Source: Phycisphaerales bacterium (GTDB lineage: Bacteria; Planctomycetota; Phycisphaerae; Tepidisphaerales; Tepidisphaeraceae). Taken from it: DNA of 64,000 bases. Positions 35,160 to 44,500 of this stretch are shown piece by piece. The stretch is taken from positions 310,001 to 374,000 of the forward strand of contig JADLCB010000003.1 of NCBI GenBank assembly GCA_020847375.1, written 5' to 3'. The position numbers were made by a program, and so were the translations under genes. Under the pieces are notes generated by a model. It searched no databases and was not told the origin of the DNA. It saw only the letters and a list, made by a program, of their open reading frames with translations. Position 1 is the stretch's first letter, and each line of letters opens with the position of its first letter.

Positions 35160-36077
35160 TTAGAAGTAACCCTTGTCGAGGACACTCTCCTCTTTCGGTG
35201 TCTCGGCGCCCAATATGCCCGCGATGTGATTCACAAGGCGCAGAAACATTTCCGGTTGAAATGGATGATCCCGCAAGAACTTCAAGAAAGCGTCTTTCCC
35301 GTTCTGCCTTCCAGCCCACGTCCCGTATGCGGCACGAATGTTCGACGGAATCCGTTTTGCCTTACGAAGGATGATTACCTCATCGATGTCCGTAGAGGCG
35401 GTGCTCTGCGGCGTCATGTCCAGCCACTCACACAGCAGATAGTACTTCGCGCCCGCGACCGCGGATTTAGCGTCGTGGGCGGTAGCAATTGCCTCTTGAA
35501 ACATCGTCTTGTCAAGATTCGTCTTGCACTCCGCCACCACATATCCGAGATAGAACGCCTTCGATATCGCACCTCCGAAGTTTTCATCATGTGAGGCCTG
35601 TATGTACAACATCTTCGCAAGCGCGAAATCCTGGTCTTTCGTGCGAACGGTCAAACCCCCGCCGGGAGCATTGGCCTCCAATCCTGATGCAAAGTAGATC
35701 GAAGAAAAGGTGGTGTTTGGGCCAAGCGAGATCCCCGGCTTTACTTCTCCGCCCATCACGCATTTGCAAACGAGATGCGGGAGGAACTCTTCAATAACGC
35801 TGTTGTCAAGCTTCAGTTGGCCTTTTTGCCGATACAGGAAATCCGCCTTCCGACCGAAAATCACCTCGAAGTCCAGATAGAGGCGGTACTCGTTCAAAAG
35901 ATTGACCATCTGGTTGACGATTTCTTTGACGTTGTCGCCTTGAACCTCTGTCAGCTTCTGGATCCATTTTTCGTAACATTGAATCGTCGCCTCGATGACG
36001 GCTTTGTCATCCGGCGGGAGTTTCTCGTTCTCCAACGTTGATCGAAGCTTTTCAAGATGCGGCGTGGGCAGTGGCAT
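35160..36077 (-). CDS. Type II restriction endonuclease, possibly Bpu10I family
   Basis: A 305-residue cytoplasmic protein. A PD-(D/E)XK-type core is visible: acidic residues near 148-150 (RTKDQDFALAKML) followed by hydrophobic YVVAECKTNL, where E183-x-K185 is the catalytic pair. The N-terminal helical part (HLEKLRSTLENEKLPPDDK) resembles Bpu10I-like endonucleases, which cut asymmetric sites. The ATG at 36077 overlaps the end of the methyltransferase by 26 bases, so the two are co-translated. The recognition site is unknown; the family name is recalled, not checked. Confidence 0.62.
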   Translation of the reverse strand: MPLPTPHLEKLRSTLENEKLPPDDKAVIEATIQCYEKWIQKLTEVQGDNVKEIVNQMVNLLNEYRLYLDFEVIFGRKADFLYRQKGQLKLDNSVIEEFLPHLVCKCVMGGEVKPGISLGPNTTFSSIYFASGLEANAPGGGLTVRTKDQDFALAKMLYIQASHDENFGGAISKAFYLGYVVAECKTNLDKTMFQEAIATAHDAKSAVAGAKYYLLCEWLDMTPQSTASTDIDEVIILRKAKRIPSNIRAAYGTWAGRQNGKDAFLKFLRDHPFQPEMFLRLVNHIAGILGAETPKEESVLDKGYF

Positions 36078-37320
36078 ATGTCTTCCTATCTGTCGTCTCG
36101 GTTGCTAGGGGCTCATACATCGGCGACGGCTTAACTTCGTCAATGCGATCGATCGCTTGCTCAAGATCGCCACGTGATGATTCTGGGACACGATCAAGGG
36201 CGGCGGCAAGAGTTTCTTTCGCGACGTGACGAGCTCGTGAAAGGCTGTCGTTCGTCGACGTACCTGGTGTGAAATGAATGAGGTCTTCGTAGATCGTCGT
36301 TCCGAAACGATTCATAAACTTTCGCTCTTGCCTAGCTTCTATTTTCAAGCCAGCACATCGCACGCCCAAGTTGGCTACTATTTCGCCGTTGTAGATTGGC
36401 GTTCTGAGAACATTTGACTCTCTACCCACGACAAAGATCATACGGCCTGTTGGCTTGAGAATGCGCTGAAGATTGGAAAGAGCTTGGGTTATATCGAAGC
36501 AATACTGCACCGCAGTCAGGAATCGATTCTGCCTGTTCCGCCGGTTAGATCCAATCTCGGATCGTGCAACGTGCAATAGATCCCAGCCCATTAACTCAAC
36601 TGATCTGCGATATTGCTGGTGATAGTTGAATACATTGATATATGGTGGCGAAGTCAGGACGAGGTCGAACCGTGCATCCTTAATCGGTATTTTTCTAGCA
36701 TCACAATTCGCAAGCAAAACTAGTTGCGGCGAGTATGGAAGCGATAGCACGATCTCCCGAAGGCTTTCCCATCGGTCTCTGATTCGCTTCGGACCTAGGT
36801 CGTCTCGAAAAAAGTCGAGAAGCACGATTAGCGTCTGTAACAACCTTCTACTTGGCCCGTCTGGTTCCTTGCGCCATAGGTCCAACAATCGTTGCTTTGT
36901 TTCGGCACTGTCGGCTCCACTATTTCCGAACAATGGGGAATCTTCGAACGATAATAACTGTCGATCAACGTACTCGATGTAGCGACGGCGTGCTGCCGGT
37001 TGGATGTTCACCATCAGATAGGTCTGTGCCATGTAGCACGCCGCCGGGTTGATCTCGCATCCGAAGGCAGACATTCCAAGTCGCGCGGCCTCAACCAATA
37101 CCGTGCCACTTCCCATAAACGGGTCAAGCACCAATCCGCCCTTTTGGCCATATGTTTCGAGCAGAGTGTGAACAAGCTGAGGCGAGAACTGTCCGTTCCA
37201 TGGGAACAGGTTACTTCGGACTTTTTCCTCGATGTTCAATCGATTATGACCGACCGATTCGTCTAACGGTACGTTAACGAGCCGAACTGGCGGAGATATT
37301 GTGGTTGCGCATCGCTTCAT
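36052..37320 (-). CDS. SPPY-type DNA methyltransferase of the restriction pair
   Basis: Partner methyltransferase that should protect the host target. From the ATG at 37320 the protein is 422 residues. The segment FPWNGQFSPQLV (39-50) precedes motif I DPFMGSGT (66-73) and motif IV TSPPY (223-227), the catalytic form of amino (N4-cytosine or N6-adenine) methyltransferases. The longer frame running to 37623 is out of character (Arg/Gln-rich) and is rejected. The start codon overlaps the stop of the upstream remnant (ATGA). Base composition is visibly less GC-rich than in flanking genes, suggesting transfer. Confidence 0.8.
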   Translation of the reverse strand: MKRCATTISPPVRLVNVPLDESVGHNRLNIEEKVRSNLFPWNGQFSPQLVHTLLETYGQKGGLVLDPFMGSGTVLVEAARLGMSAFGCEINPAACYMAQTYLMVNIQPAARRRYIEYVDRQLLSFEDSPLFGNSGADSAETKQRLLDLWRKEPDGPSRRLLQTLIVLLDFFRDDLGPKRIRDRWESLREIVLSLPYSPQLVLLANCDARKIPIKDARFDLVLTSPPYINVFNYHQQYRRSVELMGWDLLHVARSEIGSNRRNRQNRFLTAVQYCFDITQALSNLQRILKPTGRMIFVVGRESNVLRTPIYNGEIVANLGVRCAGLKIEARQERKFMNRFGTTIYEDLIHFTPGTSTNDSLSRARHVAKETLAAALDRVPESSRGDLEQAIDRIDEVKPSPMYEPLATETTDRKTYATAHAAS

Positions 37321-37580
37321 CTTGGTAGCACAGAATAAACGATATGCTGATCCTCGCCGAAATTGGACGGCAGGTTGGTAACGACGATGTCGGCCTGTTT
37401 GAGCAGCTTGACGCAGTCCGCGCTGCGGAAATCGCCGCCGCCGTACCGCTCGTCCGCCGCCAGCGGTTCGCGGGCGGCTTTGTTCTTCTTGAGGAAGAGT
37501 TTGACATCCTCGATGTTGCCCGCGCCAAGGGAGCGGTTGAGGGGAGTGGTGGCGGGCGCTGATATGCTCGGCTTGCGCAT
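37317..37580 (-). pseudogene. Remnant of an EcoRI-type adenine methyltransferase
   Basis: The 87-residue reading frame begins MRKPSISAPATTPLNRSLGA, the usual opening of the EcoRI-methylase-like family, then jumps to GGGDFRSADCVKLLKQADIVVTNLP, where family members have DIVVTNPP. The intervening catalytic N-domain and everything after the motif are missing, and the second residue of the NPP motif is replaced by Leu. It ends with TGA overlapping the ATG of the active methyltransferase. It looks like a deletion product that now supplies translational coupling. Confidence 0.65.
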
Positions 37581-37715
37581 GGTTACCAAGAGTACCCCGG
37601 CACGTTGGGCGGCTCAAGCGCACATCGGTCGCAGGCGTGAGCGCGGATTATACCCTTATCCGATGATTGGTTGATGCCGGACCTTAAAACGGGTGGGCGA
37701 GAACGGTAACAACGG

Positions 37716-38159
37716 CTACTCAAAGCGTTTACGTCGCTGACGGCGCTCCTGCTCGAGCAATTTTTTACGGAAATCCAGCTCGTCGTAGCGCTCAACTTTG
37801 GCGATTTTCGTCTCTTCGTACTGGCCTTCAACCTTGGTCTGACCGGAGACGGTACGGACTCTACCTTCAATTTTGGCGGCTTTTTCGATGAACAACCGCC
37901 CGCCACGATTTGTGACACCGCCGCTGACCTGGCCGCTGATAATCACCTTGGTTTTGTCTTCCATGGTGACATCGCCGCTGACATTGCCGAAGATATGCAC
38001 CCGTCCGCCTGATTCAACAGTCAAATTACCGTAAATCAGTCCCCGCGAGTAAAACTTCCCCCCCTCAATCACCTTTACATTGCCAATTACCACGCCCCAA
38101 AGCGTAAAGGGTTCGTAAACCACAATATCGTTGGCGACTCTGCCTCGTTCTTCCCGCAT
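37716..38159 (-). CDS. Bactofilin (polymer-forming cytoskeletal protein)
   Basis: A 147-residue bactofilin. The core (about residues 15-110) is a right-handed beta-helix built of repeats such as GNLTVESGGRVHIFGNVSG and GDVTMEDKTKVIISGQVSG. Bactofilins self-assemble into filaments that scaffold envelope synthesis or polar structures. The charged Arg/Lys/Glu-rich tail (FRKKLLEQERRQRRKRFE) is an extra on this copy. It lies just upstream of the restriction island on the same strand. Confidence 0.88.
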   Translation of the reverse strand: MREERGRVANDIVVYEPFTLWGVVIGNVKVIEGGKFYSRGLIYGNLTVESGGRVHIFGNVSGDVTMEDKTKVIISGQVSGGVTNRGGRLFIEKAAKIEGRVRTVSGQTKVEGQYEETKIAKVERYDELDFRKKLLEQERRQRRKRFE

Positions 38160-38230
38160 AAGCAGTTACCCCAACCATAAACGATCAACCGTTCAGGCGC
38201 GCGCTTTTAACCCTGGCAGGCAAAAGGTTA

Positions 38231-39016
38231 TTACCCGTTTTCAGGTTCAGAAGGTTCGCTTTCGCCCAAGGCCAGTTTCAGACCGCGGCTGCTCTTGGTA
38301 TTGACGGTGACCAGCACCAGCAGCGTTACGATCGGGAATGCGGCAAAACGAGACCAGCGCAGAATCTTGGTCGGCAGATTGATCGAAGCTGTGGTGACAT
38401 CGCGGCCATGGGTTGCCAGCTCCGGCCAGGTCATCAAAACGCCCGGAATGCGGAAATCACGTTCAGGTTTGACACCTTCAAAGGTTAACAGCGTCTGCCA
38501 GGGCAACAGCAGCACGATCAGGACGATACTCCAGACGAAGGCACTGGTCAGTCGCGAAACGCCGATCAACCGGCCAATTTGCATGATCAGCACCATCAAA
38601 AGCAGTACGATCGCCAGCACAATCGATGCGCCCAGACCAATGAATGTGGTTCCTGTGATCACATATTCAAAGAGGTACGAAATGCGCGTGCGTGGGGCTG
38701 GCGTGATTGCGCTTGCGGCGGGGATATTGGCGGTTTTGGCCTCTGCGGCTATTGCAGGCGCTGCCGCTTGGGTCGCAGCTTCCGCAGGGGTTTCGGCGTC
38801 TACGACCGCTTGGGTAGTGGGCGCTGCTTCAGGGGCAGCCGCTGAGGCTTTTCCAGAGATTTCCGCTGCCCCATACGCCATCACGAAAAAGACCGCCAGT
38901 TGGATCAATAGAATCGCCAGGAGAAGAAATACCAGCCATCCCTTGGCGCGGCGGGCGATTAGCAGGGCGTCGGCGTAGTCGGCCGCCGTGGCGATGGGAT
39001 TGGTGTTCTGGGTCAT
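38231..39016 (-). CDS. Four-helix membrane protein of unknown function
   Basis: A 261-residue protein with transmembrane segments at about 27-50, 120-147, 155-180 and 225-242, and an Ala/Pro/Glu-rich extracytoplasmic linker (about 55-105). No family is recognised. GGAAAGGAA upstream of the ATG gives a good ribosome-binding site. It lies 71 bases upstream of the bactofilin gene on the same strand, so the two may be co-transcribed and this could be its membrane partner (inference). Confidence 0.6.
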   Translation of the reverse strand: MTQNTNPIATAADYADALLIARRAKGWLVFLLLAILLIQLAVFFVMAYGAAEISGKASAAAPEAAPTTQAVVDAETPAEAATQAAAPAIAAEAKTANIPAASAITPAPRTRISYLFEYVITGTTFIGLGASIVLAIVLLLMVLIMQIGRLIGVSRLTSAFVWSIVLIVLLLPWQTLLTFEGVKPERDFRIPGVLMTWPELATHGRDVTTASINLPTKILRWSRFAAFPIVTLLVLVTVNTKSSRGLKLALGESEPSEPENG

Positions 39017-39247
39017 GGGCGTTCCTTTCCTTTTGGTTAAGAAGATGGCGAAATTATAGCTCCACCATACGCAGCATCGTACCTTGACGCAATTATCTTT
39101 TATTGACAGTGGAATTATTCAACGATTGACGATTTATTCAAGATGTAATGACGGGTTGATCGGGTATAAATCATCCAATGGCTGGAACAGGAACAAGTCA
39201 GGCTGATAATTGTGTCGGCAGAATAATCATGCTGTCAGGGAGCGCAC

Positions 39248-40633
39248 ATGGCTGAAGAATTACTGGATCCGCAGACATTGCGGGAGTTGCTGGATCTGGG
39301 AAACCGCCATGCGCTGAACATGGTGTTGGAGGAGGCGCACCCCCACGATATTGCCGAAGCCTGCGCCGGTCTGGATGACGCCACCCTATGGGAGCTTTTG
39401 CGTCAGATTGATTCACCTTTGAAAGCCGGCGTGTTTACCCATCTGCCCATGGAGCGCCAGGTGCAACTGGCCGAGTCGCGCCCGCCGGGAGATGCCGCCG
39501 ACCTGCTGGAAATCATGCCTTCGGACGACCGCGCCGATCTGGTGCAGGCACTGGGTCTGGAAGCCAAGCAGGAAATTCTCCAGGAGATGCAGCCGCCGCA
39601 ACGGGCCGACGTTGAACGTCTGGTGGCCTATCCGGCGGGAACCACCGGTTCGGTGATGAGCAGCGACGTGGCGACGTTGCGCTCGGAAATGACGGTTGAT
39701 GCAGCCATCAGCCATCTGCGGGCACTGGCGGGGCATAAGGAGACCATCTATTACAACTATGTCATTGACCAGGTGAACACACTATTGGGCATTGTGTCGC
39801 TGCGTGATCTGGTGACCAATGACGGGCAGTCGCGGCTGTTTGATGTCATGAACAAGGAGCCGGTTAGCGTGCGGGCGAATGATCCGATCGAGGAGGCCGC
39901 CAACAAAATCCGCGGTTATGACCTGCTGGCGTTGCCGGTTGTCAGCCCGGAAGGCAAGCTGGTCGGTATCGTCACCGTCGATGACGTGATGGATGCCACC
40001 GAGGAGGAAACCACCCGCGACATGCACAAGCTCGGTGGTTCAGAAGCATTGGATGTGCCCTATTTCGAGACGCGCTTTCGGACGATGATCCGCAAACGCG
40101 GCGGGTGGCTGGCAGCGCTGTTTTTCGGAGAGATGCTGACCGCCAGTGCCATGGGAAAATATGAAGGGGCCATTGCCCGGGCAGCGGTGCTGGCGCTGTT
40201 TGTGCCCCTGATTATCAGCAGCGGTGGCAATAGTGGTTCGCAGGCGACTTCAATCATCATCCGGTCGCTGGCGCTGCGCGAGCTGCGCCTGCGCGACTGG
40301 TGGCGCGTGTTTGGTCACGAACTGATGACGGGACTGACGCTGGGCATGCTTCTGGGCATGATCGGTTTTGTGCGTATTGTCACCTGGTACTGGTTCGGAT
40401 GGCAGGAATATGAGGGCCACCCCTATCTCATGGGTTTTGCCGTCTGGTTAAGTTTGATCGGCGTGGTTCTGTTCGGATCCCTGGTGGGCAGCATGTTGCC
40501 ATTTATCCTGCGTCGAATCGGGTTTGACCCCGCAGCGGCTTCAGCGCCATTTGTGGCAACACTGGTCGATGTCACGGGGCTGGTTATTTACTTCACCATC
40601 GCCACGGCGTTCCTTCAGGGTGTTTTGCTGTAA
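39248..40633 (+). CDS. mgtE: Magnesium transporter MgtE
   Basis: MgtE is a homodimeric Mg2+ channel gated by its own cytoplasmic domains. The order is right: an N domain of helical repeats (about 10-135), a CBS pair (about 140-265, with VIDQVNTLLGIVSLRDLV and VVSPEGKLVGIVTVDDVM), a connecting helix, then five membrane helices with the signature IISSGGNSGSQATSI. The 461-residue length is typical. No M-box leader was recognised in the 231 bases upstream. Confidence 0.95.
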   Translation: MAEELLDPQTLRELLDLGNRHALNMVLEEAHPHDIAEACAGLDDATLWELLRQIDSPLKAGVFTHLPMERQVQLAESRPPGDAADLLEIMPSDDRADLVQALGLEAKQEILQEMQPPQRADVERLVAYPAGTTGSVMSSDVATLRSEMTVDAAISHLRALAGHKETIYYNYVIDQVNTLLGIVSLRDLVTNDGQSRLFDVMNKEPVSVRANDPIEEAANKIRGYDLLALPVVSPEGKLVGIVTVDDVMDATEEETTRDMHKLGGSEALDVPYFETRFRTMIRKRGGWLAALFFGEMLTASAMGKYEGAIARAAVLALFVPLIISSGGNSGSQATSIIIRSLALRELRLRDWWRVFGHELMTGLTLGMLLGMIGFVRIVTWYWFGWQEYEGHPYLMGFAVWLSLIGVVLFGSLVGSMLPFILRRIGFDPAAASAPFVATLVDVTGLVIYFTIATAFLQGVLL

Positions 40634-40678
40634 TGCTGCAGCCAGGCGGGGAAATCGTGATCCCATCGACGCAAGCGT

Positions 40679-41353
40679 TTATTTGCTTTTAGACCGGGTT
40701 GTCGATTTGGCCGGATCATGCAGTAACTGTGTGATTTTTTCGATGATTTGCGCCGTTTCGCTCAGGCGGCCCGGGCCGATGTTGCGGCAGGCCAGAAACC
40801 CGCTTTCCGGCCCGACGAATGGATATCCCAGCGCTTGCAGTTTGGCGACGTTTTCCTGGGTGACAGGGTTGGCCCACATGCGATTGTTCATGGCTGGGGC
40901 GAATAGAACCGGGCAGGCCGCAGCACAGATCATCAAGCTGATAATGTCATCACACAGACCATGGGCAACCTTGGCGATGAGATGGGCGGTGGCGGGCGCG
41001 ACCAACAGAAGATCAGCTTGTTCCGTCAGCGCAATATGCTGGGGATCAGAGGCATCCGTCAAATTGAACAGATCATCGCGCACCGGCTGGCCGCTGAGTG
41101 TTTGAAACGTGAGCGGGGTGACAAATTGTTTGGCTTGGGCGGACATGCAGACCGTCACGCCGGCACCGGCCTGCACCAGATTGGAAACGACATCGGCCAC
41201 TTTGTAGGCAGCGATGCCTCCGCAGACACCGACAATGATCTGGCGCCCCTGTAGCGCCGATAGCTGCGACGATTGCCTGTTGGATTGGTTCTTAGCCACG
41301 TCTAAAGCGTACGCCTGCGGGCGTGTAAAGGCAAAGGAAAATGAAAATGACAT
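40679..41353 (-). CDS. coaC: Phosphopantothenoylcysteine decarboxylase-type flavoprotein (CoaC)
   Basis: An FMN flavoprotein that decarboxylates phosphopantothenoylcysteine in CoA synthesis. Visible motifs: the flavin-binding GVCGGIAAYKVADVV, the HFCD-family substrate loop APAMNNRMW (PxMNxxMW), and GFLACRNIGPGRLSE with the active-site cysteine. It lacks a C-terminal CoaB synthetase, unlike the common fused Dfp/CoaBC. The first 30 residues (MSFSFSFAFTRPQAYAL) are unusual, and a GTG at 41299 may be the true start. It converges on mgtE. Confidence 0.85.
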   Translation of the reverse strand: MSFSFSFAFTRPQAYALDVAKNQSNRQSSQLSALQGRQIIVGVCGGIAAYKVADVVSNLVQAGAGVTVCMSAQAKQFVTPLTFQTLSGQPVRDDLFNLTDASDPQHIALTEQADLLLVAPATAHLIAKVAHGLCDDIISLMICAAACPVLFAPAMNNRMWANPVTQENVAKLQALGYPFVGPESGFLACRNIGPGRLSETAQIIEKITQLLHDPAKSTTRSKSK

Positions 41354-41516
41354 CCCAGTTATTCTGGCGGTTAATCATCAGCGGCGCAGGATCAAAAGAT
41401 GGGAATTGGTCATTTTCTACGGTATAAAACTTCATCGTTTTGAAGATGATGTGGATGAATAAGCAAAAGGTGACGACAAAACGATCTTTTTCCTGCCAAG
41501 CAAGGTTGTTGACGCG

Positions 41517-44500
41517 ATGAATCCAAGCGGATCTGTCAGCCATGAGCGCTTGCCGGGTGTCCTGTCAACTGTGACGTTGTCGGTGATGGCGCTGTTGATG
41601 CTGCTGATCGGGTCAACAGTGTCAGCCCAGAGCAGCAGTGGCAACACCCGCAGCGGCCGCAGCGAACGGGAACAAACCCGCCAGAAGCTGGATGAACAGT
41701 TCCTGCGCGACTATCAGGCGATTGTCGCCCCTGCCACCCGCACCGTTGGCTCGCCCGGTTATGAGCAGACCGCTGCCTATCTCCAGGAACAGATCCAGGC
41801 GCTACCCAATGTCGAGCTGAAAGTGCATGATTTTGACGTGATGGTTCCGGTCAGCAGCGGCCCATCCACCCTGACCCTGGCGGATGACACCGTGCAGCCG
41901 GTCTACCCTTTCTGGCCGGCGCATATTCGTCTGAATGCAACCCCGGGTCAGGGCGTGAGTGGAAAACTGGTCTATATCGGTCAGGGGCGGTTTGATCAGA
42001 TCAATCCAGCGCAACTCAAAGGGCAGATAGCCGTTGTCGAGGCGACGGCGGGCAGGATGTGGACCCAGGCAGCCTATTTTGGGGCACAAGCGCTGGTGGT
42101 GCTGGGTTCGCCGCAAGTGACCAACGAACAGCTCCGGGATCATGAGCTGAGTGTTCCCGTCGCCATTCCGCGTTTTTATCTGCCCGATGGCCCGCTGGCG
42201 AATCAGCTGCGCCGTGGCGAAATTGGCGGCGTTGCGACCTTGCGCGGATCGTTGAACTGGCAGTTGCGCAAAGCGCATAATTTTTACGCATTGATCAAGG
42301 GGACAACCCGGCGACCGACAGGCTGGCAGGGGAGTCAGAATCCGGGCGTGCTGATGTTCAGTGCGGGGTACGAGTCAAGCAGCCTTGTGCCTGATCTGGC
42401 CAAGGGGGCCAGCCAGGCGGTGCAGACGGCAGCGGCGCTGAATTTACTGCGCGATTTTTCCGCCCATCCCACTGAACGGCCGGTGATGGTCTTTTTCGGC
42501 GGGGCGGACAGCATCAACATGCTGGCGACGCGCAATATGTTCATGGCGCTGTCGGATGTACCCAAGACCTGGCGCACGGAAATGAGCGCTGCCGACGGGC
42601 TGAACGCATCGATGCAGTCGCTGCAGAGTGATCTCCAGCGCCTGCAGAGTTTTGCCAACGATCTGGGTGCGATCAACCCTGAACGCGATCGCCATGTGAT
42701 TGATCGTATTATCAAGCTGATCGAAACCGATATGGCGCTGGAGCAGGATGAGCTGTTCCACCTGCGCATTTCGCAAGGCTCCCAATTATCCCAGTCCCAG
42801 CAGCAGCGCCGCACACTACTGGAGCAACGGCAAATCGATCTGAGTCGGTTGAAGTTTGCCTTTCAGTCCGAGTCGCATCGCCTGTCAGAAGATACGGCGG
42901 ATCAAGCCGAAGCGCAACAGGCGCACGACTATGTTCAGCGCACCATTGCGCGATTGCAGGAGCAGAATCAGTTTTATCTGGATCGGCAGCAGGTTTTGCG
43001 CACGCGGATCGAATTATTTCAATGGTTGGCTGATCGGTTGGGGATGGATGGCGATCCAGATGATCGGTCCAACGACAAACGGTTGATCGAATGCGTGGTG
43101 GGGCTGGATTTAAGTGACCGGGGTGTGCGCCTTGGCCCGTTGAGTTTCGGCATGTATCAACGTGCCAGCAACATCACCAGTTTGCAGAATTATCGCGACT
43201 GGTTTGAACAGGTGCAGCGGGATCAATCCGCCAATCGCTGGTTTGAACCGATCTCAGCGCTGGTTGATTTTTCGCCGCTGAGTGGCGTGCGCGCCCCATC
43301 CAGTTGGTTGTGCGCTTCGATGCCGATTGGGACGGAGCTGTGCCGGGCCTGGGCGACGCCGGGTTTTTCGCTGGTCACGCTGGATGATTTGCGTTTGCGT
43401 CGTGACACGCCGCTGGACACACCGGACAATCTTGATTTGAACGCCATTGTACCGCAGCTCAACGCGGTGCGCGTGTTGATGCGCCGGGCGTGGGAGGATG
43501 TGCGTTTCAAAGGGCCGGTGGAAAATAAATGGTTGCGCAATGGTTTTGTCGGTCAGGTGGTCAGCGCCGCCCCGGGCCGACCGGTGCCTGATCTGCCACG
43601 TCCCGGGTTTCTGGTGACCTATTACTATTCGCAGTTTACGGAATGGAAGATTCCCCGTCCCAACAAACTGCCCTACACGATGGGCGTGCGCAAAAGCGAG
43701 GTGATTCCCTGCGATGCTGAGGGGCGCTACCGGTTTGAAGGATTGTCGAAACTGCAGTTCGACATGCGCAAGCTGGCGATTCAGGTTTATCGTGTTGAAC
43801 CAGACAGCGGTGCCATTACAGCTGCCAGCGACCTGGGGCGTCAGAGTGCGGATATTACGCTTTACGCCGATGTGATTCCCAACATCACGCCGCGTCGCAG
43901 CCTGGTCTTCAACTGCCGGGAGTTTTCCCTGGTCGGGTTGTACGATCCGCGGTTTCTGCAGGATCTGGGAGAGGTGATTCCGCTCGATGCCCGGCGCAAT
44001 GCTGAACCGCAGCGATTTAATGCCTTGCTGAGCGACCAGATCATGGCTGGTTTCTTTGAACCGGATTCAGCGATTTATCTGCTGTTTCGTTATGGCCGTA
44101 TCGGCAACCGCATGGTACTGCTGAACATGGAGGACTGGAGCAGCAGCAAAAATCGGGTGGCGTCGCGCGAAGTCAAAAACCTGGCGCGGGGTTTCACGAT
44201 TGATGAACTCAAGCGGATGGATCCCTTATCGCTGATCACCAGCGAGGATTTTTATCGCGTTGATGCCGTGCGCCTGGCCAACTATCGCGATGCCGGCGTC
44301 TCCAGCCAGTTGCTGGACGATCTGCATGAACAGGCTGGCCAGCAGATTCAAAATGCGCGTCAGGTCTATCCGATCAACCGCGGTATGAGTCTGGCGCGCG
44401 GGGTGAATCTTGAACAATTTCTGGGAATGTGGCGACCGTTCTCGGCCGATTATCTGGTCGAGCAGTCCAATGCGTCCTGGGCGACGGAAGCGCGCGTCTA

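Noticed and set aside
36052..37320. A toxin-antitoxin or phage origin for the island
   Set aside because: No integrase, transposase or attachment repeat was seen at its borders.
37321..37623. N-terminal extension of the methyltransferase
   Set aside because: The residues are Arg/Gln-rich and overlap the remnant in another frame; ATG at 37320 gives the natural start.
39017..39247. Possible Mg2+-sensing riboswitch before mgtE
   Set aside because: No conserved M-box core or terminator hairpin could be found in the 231 bases.
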